A stretch of 64,000 nt of DNA from NCBI GenBank assembly GCA_016938675.1, contig JAFGUF010000027.1:1-64000 (forward strand), written 5' to 3'. The stretch is from Clostridia bacterium (GTDB lineage Bacteria; Bacillota; Clostridia; Christensenellales; UMGS416). The translations under genes were made by a program, and so were the position numbers. Positions within the stretch are counted from its first letter, which is position 1. Every line of letters begins with the position of its first letter. Below, in pieces: positions 39,692-48,271 of the stretch. The notes beneath the pieces are model-generated. The model worked only from the letters and a program-made list of their open reading frames with translations, made no database searches and was not told where the DNA came from.

Positions 39692-39742
39692 GAACTATTT
39701 TCTTAATAGTTCTTTTATTTTTTGCGTAATTGCGTGCAATTA
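39690..39742. repeat. Two inverted repeats upstream of the rpoB promoter
   Basis: First, AAGAACTATT-TTCTT-AATAGTTCTT (39690-39714) overlaps the end of the -35 box; on the plus strand it is followed by T-rich sequence, but there is no plus-strand gene to terminate. Second, TAATTGC-GT-GCAATTA (39727-39742) is a perfect 7-bp dyad. Either could be a protein-binding site for the rpoB promoter or a leftover of termination of the gene upstream. Confidence 0.4.
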
Positions 39743-39817
39743 TTCTTTTTTCCAATAATTTTACCTTAACTTTACCCTTACTTTATATACTGTTTTTAGA
39801 TATTTGAATTATAAAAT

Positions 39818-40936
39818 TCAGCCCTCGCCGCTAAAAATACCGTACCAATAAATAAGCAGCGGCACGAATTCCTCTGCTGCTTTTCGGCTTCCATCATCGT
39901 TTGGATGGTCATCTCCCCAAGAATCATAGTAGAGTGTATTTGAGCCGTCGTTTATTATATGCTGCTCTACGCCTTCCAGGAGCATATGGTGGTTGCTTTC
40001 CGCCGTGAGCACATTGTATAAATCAAATACATACAAGTTACTGCCTTCATAATCCCTGCGCCATCCATCTTGATCCACCAGCCAGTTTGAAAGCTCCCTT
40101 GTTTTTTCGGGATGAGATATGCTCTGCATAGGTGGTGGTGTAACCAGAATAAACATCTTGTCTGGATGCTCGCTGAAATAGTCAAGCAGGCTTACATATA
40201 TTCTCTTTTCGTCTTGTATGGAGCTGCCCACATCACTGTTTGGAAAGCAGGACTTAAACATTATTATTGTGTTCTCGCCTTCAGCCGGCGCTATGGAATT
40301 ATGCCCCGTCATATTGCCTAGCTCATTGTATACATCAGGCATTACATCGTCGCTAAACCAGTCCGGCCAGTCAGATGTATCCGTCCTGTCGCCCATTTCG
40401 CCCCAGCCATAGTAGGTGTCTGCCACATGGATATTATTTTCATTCAGCATATCGTTAAGGCCGGCATTCAGCCAATTTTCTCCTACACTATGATGAATAA
40501 ATATTAGGTTTACTGTTTCACCTATTGGGTTTTCTGTATTCATCTCTACTGCAGGTTCACTGTCTGTTTCAATTGCTTCACCGCTTGAAAACACTATTTT
40601 GAAATCCTTCTCTATATTATAGAACGATAAAATATCCTCGATGCCGGTTTTTATATCCTCCAGCTCATAGCTTTCAAGTGCCTCATAATCGCTTTCTGTA
40701 ATTGATATATTTACCGCACTATTTACTAAATCAAGTTCAGCATCATTTATTTTATAATTCGTGCCCAGTACCCAATCCTGCAGTGTCTGGTTTATTGCTT
40801 CCGCGTCATATTGCGAGTTGTCAAAATATACATTGTTATTTGAGTCCAGCTCATCTCCCTGTGAATATTCTCCGCTGTCTGCACAGCCTGAAAAAACAGC
40901 AAATACAACAACAATAAAAATCAAATACCTCTTCAT
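39818..40936 (-). CDS. Lipoprotein with SGNH/GDSL-hydrolase-like domain
   Basis: Secreted lipoprotein of 372 residues with lipobox FSGC (Cys18). After an acidic linker and a helical region (about 40-120), the C-terminal 230 residues resemble an SGNH hydrolase: LIFIHHSVGENWL could hold the nucleophile Ser, NTIIMFKSCFPNSD is a possible Asn/Gly block, and GDDHPNDDGSRKAAEEF resembles the terminal Asp-x-x-His dyad block. The nucleophile is not in a canonical GDS, so hydrolase activity is an inference. Likely substrates of such enzymes are acylated or acetylated sugars. Its start lies 11 bases after the stop of the next lipoprotein gene, so the two are an operon. Confidence 0.65.
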   Translation of the reverse strand: MKRYLIFIVVVFAVFSGCADSGEYSQGDELDSNNNVYFDNSQYDAEAINQTLQDWVLGTNYKINDAELDLVNSAVNISITESDYEALESYELEDIKTGIEDILSFYNIEKDFKIVFSSGEAIETDSEPAVEMNTENPIGETVNLIFIHHSVGENWLNAGLNDMLNENNIHVADTYYGWGEMGDRTDTSDWPDWFSDDVMPDVYNELGNMTGHNSIAPAEGENTIIMFKSCFPNSDVGSSIQDEKRIYVSLLDYFSEHPDKMFILVTPPPMQSISHPEKTRELSNWLVDQDGWRRDYEGSNLYVFDLYNVLTAESNHHMLLEGVEQHIINDGSNTLYYDSWGDDHPNDDGSRKAAEEFVPLLIYWYGIFSGEG

Positions 40937-40947
40937 ATTATCTTCTC

Positions 40948-42222
40948 CTATTCAAATGTAAATACGTGTACAATAGGCCTGCCTTCATCGGCAAAAAGCT
41001 CTATAACATAGAGCCTGTTGTTCTCATAGTCATATGCCGATGCGCCCAGATGCTGCATATCTGTATCCGTTTTTTCCGCAAGCATGTATTCACTTATGTC
41101 AAGAAATGCATAGGGCTGCATTTCATAAGGCTCTATTTGTCCCCTTATTGCCTTCTGTGCGTCATTCACATCATAGAAAGCAATGCACGCGCGGAAGTCA
41201 TTGTTCCACCAGCCTCTCTGATCATAAGGATAATCGGGTACATCAGGATATACATCATCTTCATCCCCGCTTGTTGGGTATACTACACCATTTGCAAATC
41301 CATACCATGTGTCTCCGTAGCCGTGAGTGCCGACAAAAACAATTGCGCTGCCTGCCGCACATGAAATGAAGGCTCCTCCGGCCCATGAATCCGCATGAGA
41401 GTAATTGTTCATTTTGTTTCCATCATCTCCACCAAATGAATCATCGTACTTTATTATAGGCAAGGCTTCAATCCTTTGGTCATTATCTGCACCCATAATG
41501 TCTTCTGTGGATATCGCAAATAAAGAAGGCCCCATGCCGCTCCAGCCGCCGTCGCGAAACCTGCCTGTAAGCAAATCTTTCCCATAAAAATAATCTGTAA
41601 ATTCATTTGGAATAGCAAACAGGTAATCATTAGTAGAATATAAATAGTCACCGACTATACAAACCTTTTTAGCTTCCGATAAGTCAAGGCTAGTATATCC
41701 ATGCGTTCCTGATTTCGTGTCTTCCTCGTAGTGCTCCCCAAAGCAGAAAAATAGATTCCCGTCTATTACCTCCAGCCCAGCTCTTGGTATTTCCATAGTC
41801 CAGTCATCAAATAAATCGCCTTTGATATCAGTGAACTCCTTTATCACCTTTGCTTTGGGCAGCTCAAATATATTATCTGTAAGTTTGGTTTCCGGGATTG
41901 TTATCTCCGATACATATGCATACCAGTTGTGTCCTGTTATAAAAAGTGAATTGTTTAAAGGATTATAGCACAGCGCTTCTCCGCCGTAGGCGTACATTTG
42001 CCGTTCTTCTTCCCCATCATCCGGCAGCTGAAAAGCTCCAAGATACACAATGCTTTCAGGCGAGAGAGAATCAACCGGCAGCCCTTCTTCCGGCAGCTGA
42101 ATGTCAGAAGACTCAGTTTCCAATGCGCTTTTGTCGTCCCTTGCAATCTCGGCAGGCGCGCAGGAAGCTGCTGAACATATAATTGTGCAAGACAATATAA
42201 ATGCCAAAATCAATTTCTTCAT
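40948..42222 (-). CDS. Lipoprotein of unknown function, possible beta-propeller
   Basis: Secreted lipoprotein of 424 residues with a signal segment and probable lipobox AASC (Cys21). I do not recognise a named family. The mature part has segments with the look of propeller blades: YLGAFQLPDDG, GGEALCYNPLNNSLFITGHN, RAGLEVIDGNLFFCFGEH, IVFVGTHGYGDTWYG and GASAYDYENNRLYVIEL. Aromatic and acidic residues are abundant, as in carbohydrate-interacting surface proteins. It is the first gene of a two-gene unit with the SGNH-like lipoprotein, which suggests a shared extracellular target. Confidence 0.65.
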   Translation of the reverse strand: MKKLILAFILSCTIICSAASCAPAEIARDDKSALETESSDIQLPEEGLPVDSLSPESIVYLGAFQLPDDGEEERQMYAYGGEALCYNPLNNSLFITGHNWYAYVSEITIPETKLTDNIFELPKAKVIKEFTDIKGDLFDDWTMEIPRAGLEVIDGNLFFCFGEHYEEDTKSGTHGYTSLDLSEAKKVCIVGDYLYSTNDYLFAIPNEFTDYFYGKDLLTGRFRDGGWSGMGPSLFAISTEDIMGADNDQRIEALPIIKYDDSFGGDDGNKMNNYSHADSWAGGAFISCAAGSAIVFVGTHGYGDTWYGFANGVVYPTSGDEDDVYPDVPDYPYDQRGWWNNDFRACIAFYDVNDAQKAIRGQIEPYEMQPYAFLDISEYMLAEKTDTDMQHLGASAYDYENNRLYVIELFADEGRPIVHVFTFE

Positions 42223-42323
42223 TTTTCTTCCTCTTTTATCCCAATGTTACACTGCTTTATATATATTTGTATAATATACCCAATATCACTTACATCAAAT
42301 CATATTCCATGACATTCAATCAA

Positions 42324-42352
42324 ATAAAAAACCCCGTGCATTGCACGAGGCT
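42324..42352 (-). terminator. Terminator of the lipoprotein gene that ends at 42359
   Basis: On the minus strand, CCTCGTGC-AAT-GCACGGGG followed by six T, starting a few bases after the stop codon. Confidence 0.88.
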
Positions 42353-42358
42353 CATTAA

Positions 42359-43120
42359 CTAATCCTGCTTTATTATGTCTATCGCGTAGCTAACCGTTCC
42401 AATATATTCGCCGGATTCCGGGTCAAAGTCACTCTCATCATTATATTTATATACAAACGCCATTAACTTGATTGTATCTACTTCCTTGATTTTTACACCG
42501 GGCGTAAGTTTGAATGAATAAAGAAGTGTCTCATCGTCCATGTCGTCATCCGATAAATGTGTGTACCACCCCGCCGACCTATTATACTGCTGAACAGAAT
42601 CATAAAGATACACTTCGAGGTATTCTGTGTGTGTTATATCGCTGGGCTTTTTTATAGTAATAGAGAATTCTTCACCTGTGACTAGAGTGTACTTTAAACA
42701 ATAGCCGATTTTGTAGCTTTCAGCATCCGGAAACGAAAACCAGCAGTCCACCAGCATGTCCCTGTATGCAGCGTAGTTCAGAATCGGTTCGTTGGATGCA
42801 AAGGTATTAAACGTCGCTATATCTTCGCCTCTTTTCCATTTGCTCACATACTCAGTCAAGAGCACTCTGCCTCCGGAGCCGCTTTTATATATCCCGACTA
42901 CCAAGGGTCCGCTTCGGGGCGTGGGAGATGGTTCCGGCGTTGGCTGCTCTGTTGGCGTTGGCGAGGGCGTGAATGTCGCAGGTGACGCTTCTGTTACTAC
43001 TGGAGTTTCAGATGGAGTCTCTGTTAACTGTAAGTTTTTAGGGCTAAAACTGCATGATGAAAGTGCACCAAAACCTATCAGCAGAAATATAAGAACAAAT
43101 ATCTTTATTTTCTTTTCCAC
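42359..43120 (-). CDS. Lipoprotein with Thr/Pro-rich spacer, function unknown
   Basis: Secreted lipoprotein of 253 residues. Signal segment with lipobox LSSC (Cys23), then a spacer of about 45 residues rich in Thr, Pro, Ser and Glu, the same style as in the CapA-like proteins near the left end. The globular C-terminal part (about 70-253) begins GPLVVGIYKSGSGGRVLLTEY and has several Tyr-rich beta-type segments. I do not recognise a family. It is monocistronic, with its own terminator, and is divergent from the isoprenoid-fold gene. Confidence 0.65.
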   Translation of the reverse strand: MEKKIKIFVLIFLLIGFGALSSCSFSPKNLQLTETPSETPVVTEASPATFTPSPTPTEQPTPEPSPTPRSGPLVVGIYKSGSGGRVLLTEYVSKWKRGEDIATFNTFASNEPILNYAAYRDMLVDCWFSFPDAESYKIGYCLKYTLVTGEEFSITIKKPSDITHTEYLEVYLYDSVQQYNRSAGWYTHLSDDDMDDETLLYSFKLTPGVKIKEVDTIKLMAFVYKYNDESDFDPESGEYIGTVSYAIDIIKQD

Positions 43121-43289
43121 GTTTTCATCCTCAATTCTTATCTATCTCTTTTATAGAAGAATTTTATCATAATAAATTCACGTTAGCAAACCATCCGATA
43201 GAGAAAACTATATGATTTTATGGCAAAGCATAATAAATCTATGGTAGAATATATTTTATCCTCTATCATTATATTAAAGCAGGAGCAAT

Positions 43290-44513
43290 ATGAACACTCT
43301 TACAAATGACGTTATAAAAATGACCGAAAAATACTCAGAAATATGGGAAAGTACTATTCCTGATATTTCTGCTATAAAAAAACACTCATTTATTGAAAAA
43401 ATAAGAGCTCAGCGAAAAATAAACATGTCTATAAACGCCTTTGTCTCGCAGATAAAGAAAGCTTCCGCTTCATTAGGCAAAGGAAGCGATTGGCAGCAAG
43501 ATCTAAAAGTTCTGCTGATAAAGCACGCTAAGTTGTTTCTAAATATTGAAAATCAAGACTTCGAAAGTGCCGTAGTAAATAATTTTACCGAAGCTGCGGA
43601 AGCATTCATAAATACAGCAAGGGAGTTTGACAAGCAAATCAAGCCGCAGGATATAACGCAGGCAATGAGAAACGTATGGATTATGAATACCATTCAGGCC
43701 ATTGCCGGCATTGAAATCAAGCATACCCCTTCCATCTTTGCCTATAGCATGCTTTACCCATGTACAGATAACTTTCTTGATGATACAAAAATAAGCAAAG
43801 AAGACAAAGCACTTTTTAATTCGCGGCTCGCCATGCGACTTGAAGGAAAAAATGTATCTCCAGATACCCCTAATGAAGAAAAGGTATATGAATTAATCTC
43901 CATAATTGAGTCTGAGTATAATAGATATAAATACCCTCAGGTTTTCGACAGTATTTTGTGCATCCATAACGGCCAGTGCAAAAGCATTGAACAGCAGGAT
44001 AATGCAAAAAACCCCACAGAAAAAGATATCATACGAATAAGCGCAGAAAAAGGCGGCACTTCAGTTCTTGCAGATGCATATCTGGTTTGCGGAAATCTGA
44101 GCCCCGAGCTTGCCGACCTAGTTTTCGGGTTCGGATTTGCACTGCAGCTAGTGGATGACCTTCAGGACTCCAAAACTGATTTCGATAATAATCATATTAC
44201 CGTCTTCTCAAGAAAAATCCATAAAGAGAATCTGGATATTATAACCAGTAGACTGATAAATTTTACTCTTTCTTCACTGGACTTCAGCAAAAGCTCCTCT
44301 TCGCCGTGGGCAGAAGACATTAAGAAGCTGATAACGGACAATACATTGCTTTTAATCTACGAGGCAATCTGGAAGAACAGAAAATACTATAGCAAACCAT
44401 ACATTAAAAACTATCTTAAGCTGTCGCCTTTCAGCTACAAGTTCCTTCACAGGAAAATGAAAAAAAGCAAAAAGAAGCTGCGTAAGGCAGAAAATCTATT
44501 GCAGTATGATTAA
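43290..44513 (+). CDS. Divergent class-1 isoprenoid-biosynthesis-fold protein
   Basis: Soluble, almost all-alpha protein of 407 residues. Two Asp-rich motifs in the right order and distance mark the trans-isoprenyl-diphosphate/terpene synthase fold: DNFLDD (160-165) and VDDLQDSKTD (288-297), which in the family bind magnesium-diphosphate. Between them, the 'KGGTS' segment (254-258) corresponds to the Lys-Thr region of prenyl synthases. The rest is very divergent, so the product could be a terpene, a prenyl diphosphate or nothing. The C-terminus is Lys-rich. It is a single gene with ribosome site CAGGAG, without other isoprenoid genes around. Confidence 0.7.
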   Translation: MNTLTNDVIKMTEKYSEIWESTIPDISAIKKHSFIEKIRAQRKINMSINAFVSQIKKASASLGKGSDWQQDLKVLLIKHAKLFLNIENQDFESAVVNNFTEAAEAFINTAREFDKQIKPQDITQAMRNVWIMNTIQAIAGIEIKHTPSIFAYSMLYPCTDNFLDDTKISKEDKALFNSRLAMRLEGKNVSPDTPNEEKVYELISIIESEYNRYKYPQVFDSILCIHNGQCKSIEQQDNAKNPTEKDIIRISAEKGGTSVLADAYLVCGNLSPELADLVFGFGFALQLVDDLQDSKTDFDNNHITVFSRKIHKENLDIITSRLINFTLSSLDFSKSSSSPWAEDIKKLITDNTLLLIYEAIWKNRKYYSKPYIKNYLKLSPFSYKFLHRKMKKSKKKLRKAENLLQYD

Positions 44514-44581
44514 GACCATTAGAATTCACGAAATGCAATCCACTGCACAATCACCAGAAAACCAGACGTTCAAGTCTATCT

Positions 44582-44617
44582 TTAGCGAAGAGGCAGTACT
44601 TAGCGAAGCTAGCAGTA
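44582..44617 (+). repeat. Short imperfect tandem repeat
   Basis: Two copies of TTAGCGAAG-N2/3-GCAGTA, at 44582-44598 and 44600-44617, lie between the isoprenoid-fold gene and thpR. Function unknown; it may be a replication slippage product or a binding site. Confidence 0.45.
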
Positions 44618-44649
44618 GCGGTGTACATACATTATAAAAGGAGAGCATA

Positions 44650-45183
44650 ATGCGGTTATTTGCAGCCATTAATTTTGATAAAGATACCAAAAGGAAAATC
44701 CTGAATATTCAGGACCATCTCAGGGAGTATGCATCAGGTTCCTTTTCTTATTATGAAAACCTGCATCTCACTCTTGTGTTTCTTGGCGAAACAGAGCCAA
44801 GCAAGCTTCAAAGCATCAAAGACGCAATGCAGAGCATAACTATTCCCGAAATGAACCTTGTATTCAGCCATACCGGATATTTCAGCAAAGATGATGGAGA
44901 TATATGGTGGCTTGGCATGGAATATAATGACGCACTGGCTGTTCTTCACAAGGATCTTACTGAAGCGTTCACTAAACTAGGATATACCCCCGAAAATAGA
45001 GAATACCGTCCGCATATTACTCTGGCCCGCCGCGTCAGATCGAAAGATAAGATTGATAAATCCCTACTTATGGATGCTCCTTTTTCTGCCGATGTAAGCT
45101 CGCTAAGCCTTATGCTATCCAAGAGAGTAAACGGCAGAATGGAATATACTGAGCTCTTTAGCGTCAGTTCCACCACCCAATAA
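44650..45183 (+). CDS. thpR: RNA 2',3'-cyclic phosphodiesterase (LigT/2H family)
   Basis: Enzyme of the 2H phosphoesterase superfamily that hydrolyses 2',3'-cyclic phosphates of RNA ends. The two catalytic H-x-T motifs are visible: HLTLVFLG (about residue 38) and HITLARR (about residue 120). Other family features are the N-terminal MRLFAAINF and the length of 177 residues. Ribosome site AAGGAG. It is a single gene; tRNA-Leu on the other strand lies just downstream. Confidence 0.9.
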   Translation: MRLFAAINFDKDTKRKILNIQDHLREYASGSFSYYENLHLTLVFLGETEPSKLQSIKDAMQSITIPEMNLVFSHTGYFSKDDGDIWWLGMEYNDALAVLHKDLTEAFTKLGYTPENREYRPHITLARRVRSKDKIDKSLLMDAPFSADVSSLSLMLSKRVNGRMEYTELFSVSSTTQ

Positions 45184-45227
45184 GCTGTTTATCGATATCT
45201 GAAAATACTAAAACTCCGAGTTGAAAA

Positions 45228-45261
45228 GAAAACAAAAAGACACATCCTTTTAGATGTGCCT
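45228..45261 (-). terminator. Terminator of tRNA-Leu
   Basis: On the minus strand, GGCACATCT-AAAA-GGATGTGTC followed by TTTTTGTTTT, immediately after the CCA end of the tRNA. Confidence 0.88.
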
Positions 45262-45262
45262 C

Positions 45263-45349
45263 TGGTGCGGACGACTGGACTTGAACCAGCACGATATTGC
45301 TACCGCTAGCCCCTCAAGCTAGTGCGTCTACCTATTCCGCCACGTCCGC
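45263..45349 (-). tRNA. tRNA-Leu (anticodon GAG)
   Basis: The minus strand reads GCGGACGTGGCGGAATAGGT at its 5' end. Acceptor stem GCGGACG / CGTCCGC, discriminator A and an encoded CCA (45263-45265). The anticodon stem is CTAGC / GCTAG with loop TTGAGGG, giving anticodon GAG. A long variable arm, typical of type II tRNA-Leu, and a T-arm with GGTTCAAGTCC follow. A terminator lies directly downstream. Confidence 0.95.
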
Positions 45350-45427
45350 ATATTCTATTATTTATATTTATTCATCTAGTATTTTCTAGATTGAAGCTGT
45401 CTATCCAATTAATCAATGACGATACGT

Positions 45428-45468
45428 CCCCACAAGCTAGTGCGTCTACCTGTTCCGCCACGTCCGCA
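45428..45468 (-). pseudogene. Truncated copy of tRNA-Leu (5' half)
   Basis: This stretch repeats the first 40 bases of the neighbouring tRNA-Leu with two substitutions (bases 45310-45350 against 45428-45468). It covers the 5' acceptor strand, the D-arm and the 5' side of the anticodon arm, then the similarity stops inside the anticodon loop. The 3' half, T-arm and CCA end are missing, and no base pairing of an acceptor stem is possible. It lies about 80 bases upstream of the intact gene in the same orientation. Confidence 0.85.
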
Positions 45469-45808
45469 TTTTTGCTTGCCAACAAATTATATATCAAATT
45501 GTATTAGTTTGCAAGGCATTATTATCATATTTCTTGAATTTTTACTATCAAATATATTATAGTTTTCGAATTTGAAAACGCATTAATTTTCCAATAATCT
45601 GAGTAATTGAGATATTCCCCTTTCTTTTTACGGCATTTTGGATTATCATTATAAATAATGCAAAATTACAATTAATAACCTTGCGGATACGTAAAACCAT
45701 ATACTGGATTGGATGCAGATTTTCATCCTAAATTGAGAATTAGACAAGTGCTTTAATTCCCCTTTATTTTTGCAGAAAATGAAAACATAAAAACAAAAGG
45801 TGGAGAAA
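45469..45808 (+). other. Intergenic region before the ABC operon, with a weak promoter candidate
   Basis: No gene is visible. The best plus-strand promoter candidate is TTTACG (45627-45632), 17 bp, TATAAA (45650-45655), about 150 bases before the operon start. Small inverted repeats occur at about 45559-45577 (GTTTTC / GAAAAC) and about 45738-45760 (GAATTA / TAATTC). The TAAATGAA-type TetR operator seen further downstream is absent here. Confidence 0.35.
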
Positions 45809-48271
45809 ATGAAACCTAAATTTAAATACATTAAGTTGTTTATACCTCTCTTTGTTATTATATTAATTATTGCTTCGGCTCTGCTTTGGCTCAAAAGCAA
45901 TGAATTCGACGAAACCTATCTGAATGAAAACAACATACTTTCTCATATAAATGAACTCTCTTCAAAAAAATATTCAGGCAGGCTGGCAGGAACAGAGGGC
46001 AACGAACTAGCGCTTGATTATATTGAAGACTTGTTTAGCGAGTGGGGGATTGAACCTGCTGGCGAAAACGGAACATATTATCAGAATTTTTCCGCAATAA
46101 TTCCGCAGATTGACACAAACCCTGAATTTAAGATATTTTCAGACAGCGGAGATACCCTTAAGGAACTTACAATGTATAAAGACTATAAGGTTACGCCGGC
46201 ACTTAACGGCGGAAGCGTTGATTTCTATGGGGATTTAATAATCGTAGGCAGTAATCTTTTCCGCATTGACCCAGAGCTTATTAAAGGCAAAATTGTCGTA
46301 GTTGAAGCAAACGGCATTTCTCTTGACTCAGTTTTATATGTAACTCAAAACGGCGGAAAAGGCCTTCTCTGCGGATATGAAAGATTGTCCCGCGGCGCAA
46401 AGTACGATTTTGTGGCAGAAAAATCTCTGGATGTTTGGGGAAAAACAGGACAGAGCGTTGCCGTCGGTTATCTTTCTAATAGTATTTATAAATACATGCT
46501 TTCGTTTATAGAAGAGAATAATATCGAAGGAAGCAAATACTACGAAGGAATAATCCCTAATGTAAAAATTAAAGCAGATATCAGCTTCCCCGTAATAGAA
46601 ACGGCAAATATATTAGGAAAAATTGAAGGCAGAGTAAAAAACGGCAAAACCCTCATTATCTCCGCCAATATAGATGGCTCCGGAACCGGAGTAAACGGCA
46701 ACTATTTCCCAGGTGCTATTAGCAATGTCTCAGGCGTAGCAACGCTGCTTGAGACTGCCCGTGTAATATCACAACAAAAAAATCTGCCATATGAAACAAT
46801 AATATTCATTGGGTTCAATGCTCAGCAGCAACTCTATTCAGGCTCTGACTTTTATCTTAAAAATCCTTTATATCCTTTAGAGCAGTCGAAGATAATTCAC
46901 CTGATTAATATAGGTGATACATCAAGAGAGGGAACCAGGCTCTATTCAGACAATATATATAGCTCAATACTAAAAAATAAAATTAAAAATTATGCGGATG
47001 ATATGAACCTCTTTGTTTTGGGTGCAGGTATTTCTGAAAGTGCGGTCAACAGCTTTGCAGATAAAAAAATCGCTGCAGTAACCTTAAGTGATGCTTCATA
47101 CTGGCTTGATACATATGAGCTTGATACATATGAAGACACTATCGATAACGTAAACAGTGACGCTTTGAAAAACTCTGCTTTAGTACTATTAAGCTACATC
47201 AAAAGAGATATTTATAAAGATGTCGCCGTAGATTATCTGACATATGTTGATAAGTTAATATTATTCATTTTTCTTTTGGGCCTCATTTTTAATTATGTTG
47301 TAATCAGGCTCTACAAAACCAATCCAAATGCAAGGCTTGGAAAATCTACTGCTGAAAGCCTTTATTTCAATAGCGCCGTAACATTTTTACGAAAAGCTTA
47401 TTTTGTTATTGCTCCCTTGATTTTGTCTGTTTTCATGCTATCGTTCCTCGCAAATATAAACCCTGAATCAAATATAAAAGCAATCAATGGGGAAACCGTT
47501 ACTAATGTCTCTTTATACCTGACTACCAAAAACAGCATCCTTTATCTTAAATCATTGTTCAGCTTTTCCCCCGACAGCATATCGGAGTCTGCCGGATTGC
47601 TGAAGGTTATTTCAAAATCTTCATTAATGACAATTAAGCTGATGTCAGCAGCGCTTATACTTTCAACGCTGCTTGGAATAGTAAGGGGTATGTACGAAGG
47701 CTACAGGTCACATAGAGGCAGGTTCAAGTCTCTTTTAACATTGGTTATATTCTCCATCCCTGATGTATTAATAGTTCTGCTGGGAATGGTTTTCTATATT
47801 TATATATCTCAGAATTACCCCAATGTCAAAGATGTAATCAAGCTAGACGAGTTTGTTCTGCCGCTTATTACTTTGTCAATACTCCCCACTATCTATATTT
47901 CGAGGATTACATTCATCACTATAGAGGACGAAACCAAAAAGGAATATGTAAAAAGCGCTAAGGCAAAGGGCTTCTCCCGATTAAGAATTTTTGCAGGTGA
48001 ATTGTTCCCGGCGGTAATATTTAAAATAACAGATTCTTTGCCTGCTATAATGACAATGATTCTTTCAAACATGATTGTCGTCGAATATCTTTTTAATTAC
48101 ACTGGCGTTGTTTATTACTTATTGTACTTTTTCAAAAAACAGGATATCAACGGATTTATAGCGCTATCTTTGGTGCTGGGCACTATATTCATTGTGTTAA
48201 CTTGGGGAATTAAATTCATTGCAAGAATGATAAACCCGCTTAAGAAGGAGGAAAAAAATGAAAAGGCCTAA
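45809..48271 (+). CDS. Fusion: degenerate M28-peptidase-like ectodomain with DppB-type ABC permease
   Basis: Membrane protein of 820 residues. An N-terminal helix (about 6-28) precedes an ectodomain (about 35-475) with an M28 aminopeptidase-like layout and an inserted PA-like domain (about 138-235, GKIVVVEANGISLDSV). All catalytic positions of M28 are altered: the HxD motif reads SANID (N287), the bridging Asp is Ser305 in GAISNVSG, the Glu pair is Gln339-Gln340, the next ligand Asp is Gly369 and the last His is Asp439. After a helix (about 483-503) comes a complete DppB-like permease with first helix at about 533-550, an outer loop, and the coupling motif EYVKSAKAKGFSRLRI (712-727). ATG 45809 is preferred over GTG 45800 because of the AGGTGG site. 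It overlaps the next gene by 14 bases. Confidence 0.88.
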   Translation: MKPKFKYIKLFIPLFVIILIIASALLWLKSNEFDETYLNENNILSHINELSSKKYSGRLAGTEGNELALDYIEDLFSEWGIEPAGENGTYYQNFSAIIPQIDTNPEFKIFSDSGDTLKELTMYKDYKVTPALNGGSVDFYGDLIIVGSNLFRIDPELIKGKIVVVEANGISLDSVLYVTQNGGKGLLCGYERLSRGAKYDFVAEKSLDVWGKTGQSVAVGYLSNSIYKYMLSFIEENNIEGSKYYEGIIPNVKIKADISFPVIETANILGKIEGRVKNGKTLIISANIDGSGTGVNGNYFPGAISNVSGVATLLETARVISQQKNLPYETIIFIGFNAQQQLYSGSDFYLKNPLYPLEQSKIIHLINIGDTSREGTRLYSDNIYSSILKNKIKNYADDMNLFVLGAGISESAVNSFADKKIAAVTLSDASYWLDTYELDTYEDTIDNVNSDALKNSALVLLSYIKRDIYKDVAVDYLTYVDKLILFIFLLGLIFNYVVIRLYKTNPNARLGKSTAESLYFNSAVTFLRKAYFVIAPLILSVFMLSFLANINPESNIKAINGETVTNVSLYLTTKNSILYLKSLFSFSPDSISESAGLLKVISKSSLMTIKLMSAALILSTLLGIVRGMYEGYRSHRGRFKSLLTLVIFSIPDVLIVLLGMVFYIYISQNYPNVKDVIKLDEFVLPLITLSILPTIYISRITFITIEDETKKEYVKSAKAKGFSRLRIFAGELFPAVIFKITDSLPAIMTMILSNMIVVEYLFNYTGVVYYLLYFFKKQDINGFIALSLVLGTIFIVLTWGIKFIARMINPLKKEEKNEKA

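Noticed and set aside
39690-39723. Plus-strand terminator near the rpoB promoter
   Set aside because: The hairpin with T-rich 3' flank looks like a terminator, but no plus-strand gene ends here; kept only as an inverted repeat.
45428-45468. A second functional tRNA-Leu
   Set aside because: The 3' half, the T-arm and the acceptor 3' strand are missing.
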